Shown: one piece after another, positions 1-11,445 of the stretch | How positions within the stretch are numbered: the first letter of the stretch is position 1 | Layout: the number at the start of each line of letters is the position of its first letter | DNA from: Oehlia diaphana | Lineage: Eukaryota; Glomeromycota; Glomeromycetes; Glomerales; Glomeraceae | DNA: 64,000 nucleotides | Direction: 5' to 3' | Assembly: GCA_003833135.1 (NCBI GenBank) | Contig: QZLH01000687.1 | Location: 1-64,000 of the forward strand | Position numbers and translations under genes: made by a program | Notes under the pieces: model-generated | Databases searched by the model: none | Told to the model about the DNA's origin: nothing | The model's input: the letters and a program-made list of their open reading frames with translations, nothing else

Positions 1-100
1 TTTAAGAAAAATTTTTTTTTTTTTTTTTTATTTTTCGATTATCAAAATTTTATCTACGAAATTTTTTTCAGGGATAAAGTTTAAAAAAAAAAAAAAAAAA
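1..100. repeat. Direct duplicate of the PPR gene 5' flank
   Basis: This stretch, from a T-run through an ATTATCAAAATTTTATCTAC core and a TTTTTTTCAGGGATAAAG block to an A-run, recurs nearly base for base at about 2027-2124, directly in front of the PPR start codon. It is a direct repeat about 2 kb apart. The copies differ mainly in homopolymer length. It may be a real segmental duplication or an assembly seam at a contig edge. Confidence 0.85.
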
Positions 101-280
101 AAAAATAAAAGAAAAAAAAAAAAAAAAAAAAAAAAAAAATAAATCACAAAAGAAGAAAAGTTATAAATTAAAATGAGGAAAGGACGAACAAAACATTTCG
201 TCTATCCATTCATTCCTTAAACGGACTATCCGTCAGGAAAAGTTGTAGCTTAAGATTTTAACATTTAAAAATTAATCTTT
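101..280. other. A-rich low-complexity flank
   Basis: A long A-run with scattered T and G continues to about position 140, followed by ordinary AT-rich sequence. I see no gene here apart from the possible 3' flank of the AWS mini gene. Confidence 0.6.
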
Positions 281-796
281 TTATTGAATAAGCACAAATT
301 CCTTTAGACCCAATTTTCTTTGAAGAATAAATATAACGACAAGTTCAAATGTAACTTATTTATGAGAATATCATACCTTCTATTTTGACAAAATTTGCCA
401 GTTGCACAATCCCCATCTCGACATTCCATGAAGAGTTCACGGTTGACGCAACCTGCAAATTCTCCACAAGCTTGACTTGAAGCATCTTTACCTAAATACA
501 TACATGAGAATTAAAAAGAATTAAAAGAATTAAAAGATGAATCGGTATACATAAATATCACATGAGATAAAAGAATAATTATAATCAATTCATCTTATAA
601 TATAGATATCTCTATCACCATTTCCCTGAATAGAAATATAAACTTTACCTTGTTCATACTTGCAACAACATCTATAATCCGTATCCTGTTTTCCAACAAG
701 ACCAACATTTCCTTTGTAAATGTTTTCTTTAATTTCTTCAAATAGTCTTTTTGCTTTATCGTCGCAAGATGGGTAGTCATTATATAATTTGACCAT
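281..796 (-). CDS. Truncated AWS-domain (Set2-like) mini protein
   Basis: Three exons fit: 796-649, 491-377 and 317-281, joined in phase to 99 residues. The middle of the protein has the cysteine spacing of the AWS zinc domain that precedes SET in Set2/SETD2/ASH1-type H3K36 methyltransferases. Visible blocks are YRCCCKYEQG, ACGEFAGCVNRELFMEC, then CATGKFCQNRR. In Set2 the catalytic SET domain follows directly after CQNQR; here the frame stops about 11 residues later, so no catalytic domain can be made from this locus. Donors are GTAAAG and GTATGA. The last exon (acceptor TTCAAAG) is the least certain. It could be a decayed Set2 paralogue or a small AWS-only protein. A duplicated block ends about 200 bp downstream of it. 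Confidence 0.55.
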
Positions 797-1974
797 TTTG
801 TTATATTAAGGAGAGGAGATAAAAAAATATGTAAAGTATGTAAAGTATTATCTATAAAGTAAAAAAGGAACTTTCACTAAAGTAAAAAAAGACAAGAAAA
901 TTTTTCAAAGGAATTTATAGAATATAAAGCAAAAAGTTCAAAGGAAAAGGGAAGATAAGTTTTTTTTAAAGGAAAAAAAAAAAAAAAAATTTTCGAATCT
1001 CAATTTAATCTTAAGCAGGAGAGTTAACCATTATGCACGTGAGGAGAATCGGAAAGAATAAAAAAAGCAAATTATTGGAGGTATTGGAGGTATACTTAAA
1101 CACCCCTTGTGACATAAGAACACAAAAAATTGGGATAGCATAAATCTTGCTAAAGTTAGCAGGGAATTCGGCCGAAAAAATGGATCGGAAAAATGGATCA
1201 GCTAAATGTCAACAGTAAATATTCACTGGGTTAAACAAATTCTGTAGTTTAACAACACGATAATTGATTCCGAAATGGGAAAAGATTTAAAAAAAAACGC
1301 TTTATAATACAAATTTCTAAAAATATAAACCATGTGCTATTCTGTTTCTAGTCTTTACACAATAAAGAATTTTTATTAATAGTAAAAAAATGGAAAAAAA
1401 AAAAAAATACAAAATTGGAAATAAAAGAATGAAATTTACCAAAGAGAAAATAGTGGAAAAACAAGATAACCGCTATAGAAATTCTTTTGATTTTCTTCTG
1501 TGATAAAAGGAAAAAAAAAAATTTTCCTTCGTTTAGATAATTATGGCGTCCGAATTGCATTTGACACTGCCTCATGATTATCACTTTAGCATTGATCACA
1601 TAAATTATCACCCGAAATTTCCTAAAACAGAACTCATTGACATCAACTCAAAAAAAAAAACTCCGAAAATTCGGAAGTGATTGACAAGAAATGACGCCTG
1701 AGGCGTAACCTCCATTATTCATTTTTAATTACATGCAGAAATATGATGTAAAATATTTAAAATACGATTGATTTTTTCTCATTAATTGATATAAGAAAAT
1801 AAATGTTACACACGAATTGTCATTAATAATTTCCATATTTTTTTGTTAAATATTCGAATTAAATCTTTTTTTATGAATTTATAAATTTGCCTATTTTATA
1901 AATTGAAAATGTTCCAATCAAAATTCAAAACTGAGGGATAAATTCAAATATGTAAAATTTACACGTGCACGTAT
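797..1974. other. Intergenic, no gene seen
   Basis: AT-rich spacer between the divergent AWS mini gene and the PPR gene. Minus-strand open frames here are phenylalanine/isoleucine-rich shadows of A/T runs. Short palindromes occur near 1655-1715, such as CCGAAAATTCGG and GCCTGAGGC. Confidence 0.5.
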
Positions 1975-2124
1975 TTGGACAGTGTTTGGACAAAGTCATT
2001 AACAATTGATCACCAGATTCCAGATTTAAGAAAAATTTTTTTTTTTTTTTTTGATTTTTCGATTATCAAAATTTTATCTACGAAATTTTTTTCAGGGATA
2101 AAGTTTAAAAAAAAAAAAAAAATA

Positions 2125-4158
2125 ATGTTTAATAGACCAATAAAAGCAACGATTTCTACCAAAGTGTTGTTTCAATCTGTAATGAAAAAATATTGTTGGA
2201 AAATTCTTAGACGTTCATTAATAATATGTGATTCACCATGTAATAATAAGTTTAGACTTTGTAGAAATGAAATTATAGTTGGTAAAAGAACATACAATAA
2301 TGGTATTATTTATGAAAATTTTATTACAACTAATAAAGATGAAATTAAAAGTTTGGTAGTGACAAATAACAAGACACGAGCAATGGTTTCGATAATTAAT
2401 TTACAAGAAGAATTTTATGAATATAGTAACGGTTGCAAACCCAATAATATTAATGAATTATGGAATTATTACATGGAACAAAAACGTAACTTTTTAAATA
2501 ATATACCAATATATCTTCATTTAACATTATTGAAAACTTTATATGAAAAGAGAGAAATAGAAAAAGTATTAACCATAATAAAATATTTAAGGGGAAGAGA
2601 AAATTTGGTCAAATGGTTTAATAATAATTTAATGATATTAGAATATATAGTTAAATTAAATATAGAAGAGATAATTAAAAATTTTAATTTTTTAAATACA
2701 AAAGGAAATTTACCAATTCCTACGATCGTTGATTTAATAAAATCTTTAGTTAAGGAGAAAGAAATTATCACGGCTGAAGAATTATTTGGAAAATTGGGAA
2801 AAGAATATTATGATGTTGAGATATATAATAGTATGATGGATGGATATATTAAATGTGTTAGAGAAAATAAATTGGAAAAATCATTATATATATTAGAATT
2901 GATGCAAAGAAATAGAATTAAACCAAATATAAAAACTTATAATATTTTATTAAATTTATTTAGTAAAGTAAAAGCTCAAACTGAAGCAGAAAGATTATTT
3001 GGAGATATAATTGAAAATGGAATTGAACCTGATGAAAGAGGTTATCAAGGAGTAATCTCATCTTGTGCAAAAAATAATGATATTGAAAAATGTTTTCATT
3101 ATTTTGATCGTATGATCGATAAAGGAATAAGTCCAACCATTTATCATTATTCTACTTTAATGTCAGCATGCATTAAATCTGGATATCCGGAAATTGCAAT
3201 CGATTTATATAAAGAAATGGTTTATAGTACAAATATTAGACCTAATGGTGTAATTTTAACAACTTTAATGTGCGCTTGGACTCGACTTAAAAAAAAAAGA
3301 TTTTATAAAAAAAAAGATTTAGATCAAATATTTGAGGATATAAAAAAATATGATGAACCGGATTTAATCGCTTATACAACTTTAATTAATGCAAAATCAA
3401 AACAATTGAAATTGGATGAAGCTATTCAAGTTTATCAACAGATGCTTATGCATAATATTAAACCTAATGTTTACACTTATACCACTTTAATTGATGCTTC
3501 TGCTAAGTTGAGAAATTTATCTACTGCTTTGAAATTATTTGATGATATGAAAAGAATGAATATTACTCCCAATCAATTCACTTATTGTTCTATAATGAGT
3601 GCTTATATTAATAATGGTCAATTAGAAAACGCGTTTCGAACTTTTGAGGAAATGAAACAAAATGGATTAAGTCCTGATATTGCTTGTGTCAATTGCTTAT
3701 TGGATGCTTGTAATCGTTCTGGATCAATGAAATCATTCTTTGAATTATATTCTGATACAATAAAAAAATATCATTTAATCCCGGATAATGCCACTGTAAC
3801 AATTTATATTGATGCTTGTACTTATAATAATTATTATAATGCTGGAAAAAAATTTTATGGACAAATAATTAAAAATAATTTTCCTTTTTCTGTTATTAGA
3901 TTAAATAATCAAAATATTTTAGCTATAATTAATTTTATAATTAAAAGTGGTAATTTGGGTGAATTTGCTAATTTATTAAACTTTATGAAACAAAAATTAT
4001 TTTTTCCAAGTCCTTTTATTAAATTAGTTATTTACAATCATTTAAATGAATTAAATAATGACAAGGAAATTGAAGCTGTAAATCGTGTTTTACATGGTTG
4101 GTCTGACATTCCAACAAAAAGAGATTTAATTAAATTTAAAAAAAAATATAGTAGATAA
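2125..4158 (+). CDS. Pentatricopeptide repeat (PPR) protein, probably mitochondrial
   Basis: A single-exon protein of 677 residues. The frame is open further upstream to 1975, but that part is encoded by a T-run and A-run; the ATG at 2125 starts a basic, Ser/Thr-containing stretch (MFNRPIKATISTKVLFQSV) typical of a mitochondrial presequence, so I chose it. From about residue 250 onward there are about ten 35-residue PPR units. Recurring forms are YNxLLxxFSK..., GIEPDERGYQGVISSCAK, IKPNVYTYTTLIDASAK and ITPNQFTYCSIMSAY. PPR proteins bind single-stranded organelle RNA in processing, stability or translation; the target cannot be read from this sequence. The C-terminus (GWSDIPTKRDLIKFKKK) is basic. 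No DYW or SMR domain is visible. The 5' flank is duplicated at position 1. Confidence 0.9.
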   Translation: MFNRPIKATISTKVLFQSVMKKYCWKILRRSLIICDSPCNNKFRLCRNEIIVGKRTYNNGIIYENFITTNKDEIKSLVVTNNKTRAMVSIINLQEEFYEYSNGCKPNNINELWNYYMEQKRNFLNNIPIYLHLTLLKTLYEKREIEKVLTIIKYLRGRENLVKWFNNNLMILEYIVKLNIEEIIKNFNFLNTKGNLPIPTIVDLIKSLVKEKEIITAEELFGKLGKEYYDVEIYNSMMDGYIKCVRENKLEKSLYILELMQRNRIKPNIKTYNILLNLFSKVKAQTEAERLFGDIIENGIEPDERGYQGVISSCAKNNDIEKCFHYFDRMIDKGISPTIYHYSTLMSACIKSGYPEIAIDLYKEMVYSTNIRPNGVILTTLMCAWTRLKKKRFYKKKDLDQIFEDIKKYDEPDLIAYTTLINAKSKQLKLDEAIQVYQQMLMHNIKPNVYTYTTLIDASAKLRNLSTALKLFDDMKRMNITPNQFTYCSIMSAYINNGQLENAFRTFEEMKQNGLSPDIACVNCLLDACNRSGSMKSFFELYSDTIKKYHLIPDNATVTIYIDACTYNNYYNAGKKFYGQIIKNNFPFSVIRLNNQNILAIINFIIKSGNLGEFANLLNFMKQKLFFPSPFIKLVIYNHLNELNNDKEIEAVNRVLHGWSDIPTKRDLIKFKKKYSR

Positions 4159-4501
4159 CATGTACAGTAATTTTTGTAATTTCAGTTTTAAATTTGAATT
4201 TAAGTAATAATATATACATTATTAGTATTCCATTTGAGAGTCTTGCCGCAGAAAATCATGTAATAAATTATTAACCAATCAAATGACTTAAATGTTATAT
4301 CTATTTAAATATTTTGATCTTTAAAAACTGGTCTCTATTCAAAAGAATTTCTTATACTTTACTATTATCATCTAGTATTTTTTAAATAATAACTTCTTAA
4401 TTATATAAAATTATTTATCATATATATCATTAAATAATAGAAATGTTTCCTAAAACTGCAAGAACTGTCATTATCTAAAATGATTCATTTTACATATAAT
4501 C
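4159..4501. other. PPR gene 3' flank
   Basis: AT-rich sequence with no coding signal. It contains AATAAA-like and TAATAA motifs that could serve 3' end formation of the PPR transcript. Confidence 0.4.
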
Positions 4502-5220
4502 TACTTCAGAGGAAAAAGGGCTAATTAACAATGCATATATAGGATTTATTTAATAAATAATAAATGGTTTATAAGTCAATTATATTAATTTTTCATATAT
4601 TATTAATAAGCTTATAAATATACTGCAATTAAAAAAAAACCAATAATAGAAAAAGTGTAAATATCTACTTATTTATATTATTTAAATATAAAATTTCCCA
4701 AATTTTAATAAAAAAAATTAAAGAAAAGAATTTAAACTATATTAGTAAATATAATTTATTTTATCCAATACTTATATATTTACAAAAAAGCTTCTGAATT
4801 TTACTAATTTATATTTATATAAAATATTAATTAACTATTTATATTGTATATTTTAGTTATTTTTTTTAATATATATTTTTTTTATAATTATTTTTATCTT
4901 ATTTAATAAGTTATTAATACAATTAATAGTTTTTTTTTTAATAATAATTTTTTATAAATAAATTTAAAAAAGCATATTAATAATATATTAGACTATTTTA
5001 ATTTTTTTTTTTTTAATTTATCCAATTTTTAAAAAATTAATAATTTCTTTAATTACAGTATATTTATAAGTTTATAAATAAAAACCAAATACAAAGTATA
5101 TAAAAAAACTAAAATTATATTAATATAATTAATTTATATATATATTTAATATATCATCCATCATTTAATAAATAAATCCTATATATGTACTATTAATTGG
5201 TCATTTTTCCTATACAAGTA
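4502..5220. mobile_element. AT-rich long-inverted-repeat element (MITE-like)
   Basis: The ends are inverted copies of each other. The left end starts TACTTCAGAGGAAAAA and contains CATATATAGGATTTATTTA. The right end read backwards starts TACTTGTATAGGAAAAA and contains the same CATATATAGGATTTATTTA. A second inverted block, CTTATAAATATACTG, lies at about 4612 and again in reverse at about 5060, so much of the 719 bp could fold into one hairpin. No open frame is inside. No superfamily is assigned. Confidence 0.65.
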
Positions 5221-5989
5221 TATTATATATATTAAAATAAATCATTATAAACATAATAGCTCTTGCAAGTTATAGATAATGGAAAATCCAAAAAAAAGTA
5301 ATAATTAAAATTTATATTTATATAATAATTTTAAAATTTTTTTAATTTTAAAAATTTTATTTAATAGGAAATATTTATTTTTATAAATTTAAAAATTAAA
5401 TAAATAAATTTAAATATTAAATTATTAAATATAATATTTATATTAAAATCATTAATATAAAAATATTAAATTAATTTGTAATTTAAAAATTAATTGCAAA
5501 AAATGGAATTTAATATAATATTAATTAAAATAAATAAATAAAAAAAGGACAGGTGAGTAATATTATAACTTACCCCTATCACGTGATAAACATTTTTGGT
5601 TGGCTTATTTTTGATTGGCTAATTTTTTTAACTTTAAAATTTTTCAGTAACGAGACATAACATATAATTTATTTGTAATTTATTCTTTTGAAAGTTTATC
5701 ATTATTAATAGAAGAATAAAATACAAATGTTCAAAATTAAATTTACATAATTATATCAATAATAATGAAAAAACATGGAGATAAAAAGATAAAGTGATAG
5801 ATATAATTTAATAGCAATATTTATTTGACATATAAAGTGATTCAAAAGTCAGAGTAATAGAAATCAACCCAATCAAAGATTAAAATTACATCCAAAAATG
5901 ATAAATCAAGAATAATATAAGAAATATATGAAATGTTTAATGAAATATTTGATGTTTGATAATATTGATGATCTTTCTTAATATTGAAA
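5221..5989. other. Gene-free AT-rich spacer
   Basis: Almost pure A/T. One short less AT-rich patch (about 5550-5600) holds CACGTGATAAACA. I see no coding or RNA gene. Confidence 0.4.
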
Positions 5990-6360
5990 TAAGCGAGATA
6001 AATAATGATGTCAATATCAAAGAAGCAAAAATAATGAAGAGTAATAAAAAGAAACAAAAATAAAAGAAGTTAAAGGAAAAATGAGAGGAAAAGAAATAAA
6101 AATAAGAACGAAAGAAGAAAAATAAAAGGGAATATAAAAGAAAAAAGAACAAAAATAAAAATAAAAGAAAAGAAAGAGGATTAAGAAGAGAAAATAGAAA
6201 AGAAAGGGAATTAAAATGAAGAGAAATGAAAATGAAATGAAGAAGGATGAAAATAAAACAGAAATAAAACAAATAGAATGAAAATAAAATGATGAAAAGA
6301 TCATGAAAAAAAAGAAAATGAAAATTGTTAGTAATAAAAATGAGGAAACAATAACCAAAC
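5990..6360. repeat. Purine-rich low-complexity tract
   Basis: The plus strand is almost entirely A and G, in runs such as AAAGAGGAAAAG with scattered T. The phenylalanine-rich open frames on the minus strand are shadows of this tract. A similar tract lies at about 6960-7240. Purine/pyrimidine strand asymmetry of this length can form triplex-type structures, which is only an inference here. Confidence 0.7.
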
Positions 6361-6384
6361 ATTAAAAAATAACAGAAATAAAAT

Positions 6385-6587
6385 TACAGTCGACTTCCTA
6401 TATAATCACCTCCTGTATAATTATATTATATAAAATTCTCCTTTATAAGCACACCATATTTTGGCCTAATGTACTAATAAATATATTAGAAAAACCTCTT
6501 CTATAGTTATAACATATGACTCTTTTTATAATTACACCCTTTTTTTCAGTCTCAAGAGGTGTAACTACTATAAAGGGACTGACTGTA
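6385..6587. mobile_element. pogo/Tigger-like MITE, TA-flanked
   Basis: The left end reads TACAGTCGACTTCCTATATA. The right end, read on the other strand, is TACAGTCAGTCCCTTTATA. Ends of the form CAGTCGACTC flanked by TA are typical of pogo/Tigger members of the Tc1/mariner group. It is 203 bp, AT-rich inside and has no coding capacity. It resembles the longer element at 17493-17925. Confidence 0.65.
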
Positions 6588-7925
6588 TTCATTTAAAGAG
6601 AATCAGAAATCTAAAAAAAAGAAAAATTTGGGAACTACTGAAATCTAAACAAAGAAAAATCTAAAAGTCCAAAACCTGAAAAAAATGAAAGGAAAAGATC
6701 AAAATCAAATATAAATAATAAGAACAAAACCTAAAAATAAAAAAATTGAAAAGTAGTAATAAAATAAAAAAAAGAAAAGAACACACCTTAATCATGAAAC
6801 TGGAAGGACCCATTTCTTTCTTACTTCTTTAAATTTCAGTAAATCTCCAAGATTTCAGATAAGTATATTTTTTTTTGTTTTTATTTTTCATTTATAATTT
6901 ATTTTTACTAACCGGTTGTTTCTTTATTTTTCTTTTTCTTTTAGCCAAATTTTAAGCATCTAAAGGGAGGAAGAAAATAAAAATAAAAATAAAAATAAAG
7001 AGGATAAAGATAAAAATGAAAGAAAAAATAAAGTGAAAAAATGTAAACAAAAATAAAAAAGAAAATAAAAAAGAAAGGATATGAAATAAAAAAGGAAAAT
7101 AAAACAAATAGGGATAAAGACAAGGATGAAAGAAAAATGAATGTAAAATGGACGATAATAAAAAAGAAATCACATAAAAAGAAATAAAACAAAATTAGTA
7201 AAATTGAAGCAAAAGTAAAAAAAAAAAAAAATTAAAGAAATGAAAAAAACATACCTTTAAGTGTAAAACTAAAAGAGCCTGAAACCTAAAAGAAAGAAAA
7301 AATGTGATCTATATATATATTTTTGATGTGAAACTAAAAAGAAGTAAACAAATAACTGAAGCTTCATCAGCTAATTAAAATTTATTACATAATAGGGGAT
7401 GAGAAATCACCCAGATAAGGAATAAATTTTTTCATAAAAAAATTATTAAAAAATAATAAATATTAGTTGAACTTCAAAATAATTAAAAATAATTGATTAA
7501 TAAACATTAATTAATATGATGTAAAAGATTGTTAAAAGAAACTAATACTAAGTTTTTTTTTTATAATTCTTATTTTTAATTTGTAGCTAATTTTAATTAT
7601 ACTTAAAGAAGATATAATGATCTTAAATTCTATACAACTCAAGTATATATTTGCTAATATTGGAAATCTTACTGAAGAAATACAAGTACCTGATTGTTCA
7701 TTGATTTTTCTTATAATTGATACTAATATTTCAAAGATCTTTACAAGTGGACTAAAAAATAGTAGATATTAACAGTAGAAAAAAAAAATCTACAAGGAAA
7801 AAGAAATAGAATATTAATATATTTTTAAGAAAATTTTAAAGTTTATATAAGATGTTTAAATATAAGTTATATGAAATATAATGACACCAATCATGTCAGA
7901 TCCTTTACTTTTTCTATATAATATA
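6588..7925. other. Gene-free spacer with second purine tract
   Basis: AT-rich DNA. A purine-rich tract runs from about 6960 to 7240. No open frame resembles a protein. A T-run with splice-like signals near 6870-6945 is not connected to any gene I can recognise. Confidence 0.4.
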
Positions 7926-8138
7926 TGTATTTTTGACTGCTCTGCAAGTTTACTTAAGGTATCAAAAGGGGTTTTAAATACCATTTTTAACTTATATATG
8001 TAAAACTGTCTTTGCTAATCATTTTCTAAATTTTTTTAAGAGCGATTAACAAAATCAATCATTCATAGGTAAAGTTAAAACTGACATTCAAAAGCACCTT
8101 TAATGCCTTAGGTAAACTTGTAGAGCAGGTAAAAATTC
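7926..8138. mobile_element. Small inverted-repeat element, family A copy 1
   Basis: The left arm contains CTGCTCTGCAAGTTTACTTAAGG. The right arm contains the reverse complement, CCTTAGGTAAACTTGTAGAGCAG, flanked by AAAAATTC. It is about 210 bp. The same arm sequence recurs inside the nested element at 26529-26752, and a lone arm (AAGTAAACTTGTAGAGCA) lies at about 24180. Confidence 0.6.
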
Positions 8139-9732
8139 ATTTATCTACTAATTTTAAAATTTTATACTATTAGTCAAAATGACAATAATCATATAACCTG
8201 AATTCAAACATCTCATATTCAAATAGAAATTGCCTATTTTTAATAATATATATTTTAGATAAATTTTAATTATTTTAATTATATAAAAACATTATTATAA
8301 AAGATTGGATAAATTATATTAAAAATATAGTTTTATAATTAAATTTTTTTAGTTTAATAATTTTTAATGTAAATAAAAATCCAGTTAAATTTTCTAATTT
8401 TTTAAAAAGAGTATTGCTAAATAATAAATATAAACTACAAAATTTTATTAGAATTCTAAATAATACTGATATAACATATATTATACTTTCCAGTAAAATT
8501 AATGCCATGAGCAAAATCAATTATATAAGTTATAATTATCATTAATAAAACATATGAATTATGGCAAATTATAACATTATATTACATCTGTAATAATTTA
8601 AAAAATCAATTTACATAGAGTTTATAAGAAAAATATTTTTTAAACTAGTAATTTAAAAATTTGCAAAAATAGAATTTTGTGTAGAATTAAAATAACATGA
8701 AACTTTACTTATTAATATTTGCTAATACTAGTGTAGTAAAAATCATTACCAGTTAAGTAAAAATTGGAGTAGCAAGTTTCAAAGTAGGAATAAAACCATA
8801 TTCTTTCAGCCTATAATTCTTTTACTTAATAAGAATGGCAACTACATATCATTATTTAAAATATCATTATTTTTACTACCAATTTCATCTAATATACTAA
8901 TATACCCATTCTTCTTGTGATTAAGATATTATTTATTATAATATTCTCTTTATGTGAGTAAAATTAGTATTCATTATTATATGATTATTGTCACTTAATT
9001 AAATAAATGTAACAGTTCCTTTTTTTGTATTTTATAATGGATATTACAAAAAGGTTACAAGGATTGTTTTCTAATAATTCTAAAAATAATCATTGTTTTT
9101 GTTACAGTATATTCAAAAATTGTAAAATATAAAACTTTCTTTTGTAATAAATTTTGTTACATGTTTCGGAAAAGATTAAGTGTAGGGATTACTAAATTTG
9201 GTCAATGATTATGCGAAACCTGAATGAATTTTATCTATATGTAAAACAAGTAGTTATTTAATCTATATAATACATACAATAATTTTCTTATTTTGTTAAC
9301 ATACGGGTTATGAGTTAACAAGATTGTCAATAAAATCATCAAGGACGTTTCAATAACAAAAAATTGTTTATTTTTATGTAGTCTACGAAAAATATGTAAT
9401 TAATTAAATTAGAATTAATAATTACGATTTCTGAGATTTTATTATAAGTTGGTTCCTATTTGTTATCAATATACTACCAATAAAATTTTCTGAATTTTCT
9501 GGACGCGCAAATATTTTTTTTTTTATTATCGATAACTTTTAATTTACTACGATTTTTTGATTGCAAATCTAATAATAATCTAGGTATTCCATATAAAATT
9601 TTATCATAATTTTAAAGAAAATAATTGAAAAATATCGAAAAATTCTTATTAATTAATTAATTATTCTATTTTATTTTTTAATAACTAAATTACATTCATA
9701 TACATGATATAACTAATATTATATATAATTTA
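8139..9732. other. Gene-free AT-rich spacer
   Basis: No convincing coding region on either strand. It lies 3' of the LRR gene. Short open frames are hydrophobic A/T shadows. Confidence 0.4.
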
Positions 9733-11445
9733 TTAAAGTGTACACACGCTACATGATGCAGGAACGGACGTAAATTGATTTGTATGTAGTTCACAAAATG
9801 AATATCTCCGTTGGCAGATACTATTCGGTATAAGACCAGTCAACCCATTAATAGCCAATCTCCTAAAAAAGATTAAATTAATTAGTAAATATATACAAAT
9901 ATATAATATCATAATAATAATAATAATAATAACTTACAATAAGGTTAACTTTATGTCACCGATTGTTGCAGGAATTTCTCCAGATAATTTATTATCTGAT
10001 AATAGTAAATTGACTAATGGTAATTTAGACAATTCAGCTGGAATTTGACCCGTAAAAGAATTGCTTTCTAAATTTATAGTTCCCAAATTTTCACATTGAA
10101 CTATAGATGGAGGTATAATACCACTAAAGTTGTTTGAATTTAAATCCAAATATGCTAAACTTTTCGCAAAATTTGATGTCATAATCGGAGGAAATTCACC
10201 GGACAAAAAGTTAAATGCTACACTAAGTGTCCTTAAATTTTTTAAATTCATTATTGAATCAGGTATACCTCCAGTATACTGATTACTACTTAAATCCAAC
10301 ATTGTCAGACTTTGTTGTAGTGTAGGACTATTACCAATAAAATCAGGTATTACGCCAGTAATATTTTGCATAGCATAGACCAAAATATTCAAAGAGGTTT
10401 TTGCTATAGAATCCGGAATAGGATCAGATAATTGACGATTATTAGTAAATCGTAAAGTTTTTAATGAAGTCATCTTATCAAAAGTATTTGGAATCTTGCC
10501 AGTTAAACCGGTAGATGTTATAAATAATTCTTGTAAATTTTCCATTTGAAACAAAGAAGTGGACATTATATTATTTGGTAAGTTATTACCTCCAATTAAA
10601 GTAAATTTTTGTAATGTTTTTAATTGTCCTATTCTAGTATCAAGAAATCTTGGAATAATCGGAAATTCTAATAATAATTCAACAACATTTTTAGAATCAT
10701 CACATTTAACTCCAAGCCATTTACAATAATCAATATCTTCCATCCAATTAATCAGATCAAACATTGTTCGATTTAAAGCATTTACATATACTGATTTTAA
10801 CATACAGAATTGTGTAACATTGTAAAATGAGTTATCATCCCAGCAAAATTCACAATTGAAATTTAATGGTGGAGTTGTTCCTAATAACGTTGAACATATT
10901 GTTGATTTTAGGTTTTGTTCTGGCGCTGGTTTGAAATCATTTACGAAGTTCGTTATATTTGATATTGGTGAATTACGATAGGCTGCATATGCTACATCTA
11001 AGGCTGCTATATTTCCTAATAATATTAATATTATAATAATCAATGTAATAATCAAACAACAATTCCTTTTTTTCTTCTTTTTCTTTAATAATTTTTTCTT
11101 TTCCTCTTTGGTCAACGTCGCAATTTCTTTCTTCTTTTTCCACCAAAATAATTTGGATATTTTAGAAAATAATTTAGATAAAAAAGATTTCTTTTTAACT
11201 GGAGGTGAATTATTATAATCATAATTGATTGGAATAAGGGTAGATGCGTCACTATGAGTATAAGTACTATTATTAATTCTATTATTATTTCTCGCTGCTG
11301 GAGGAGGATTCCTTACTTCAATTTCTACACTTTTTGGATATTGAGCTTTTGCTTTTTTCTTTTTAGCTCGTTGACTTTCATAATTATCACTATCACTTTC
11401 CGATGAAAATGCTGAACGTTCTCGTTCTTCTTCTATACTTCCCAT
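9733..11445 (-). CDS. Type II membrane protein with plant-type leucine-rich repeats
   Basis: Two exons, 11445-9938 and 9862-9733, give 545 residues. The cytosolic head (about 1-130) is acidic/serine-rich, then basic (KKKKKKR). One membrane segment follows (about 133-155, CLIITLIIIILILLGNIAAL). The outer part has clustered cysteines and an LRRNT_2-like signature ending DYCKWLGVKC. About ten repeats of the plant form LxxLxLxxNxLxGxIP follow, for example LSSNQYTGGIPDSI and LNSNNFSGIIPPSI. The second exon completes a last repeat (LAINGLTGLIPNSIC) and a cysteine-containing tail. No kinase domain is present. The architecture suggests a secretory-pathway or surface binding protein; the ligand is unknown. 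The intron starts with a (TTA)n microsatellite just after its GTAAG donor. Confidence 0.85.

Noticed and set aside
1348..1611. 87-codon minus-strand frame
   Set aside because: Composed of T-run Phe stretches; no family resemblance.
1975..2124. Upstream extension of the PPR frame by 50 codons
   Set aside because: Made of T-run and A-run codons; the downstream ATG gives a sensible mitochondrial presequence.
5842..6362. Overlapping minus-strand frames of 71-141 codons rich in Phe, Leu, Ile
   Set aside because: They are translations of a purine-rich low-complexity tract; no domain, no splice structure.
6941..7192. Phe-rich minus-strand frames
   Set aside because: Same cause: second purine tract.
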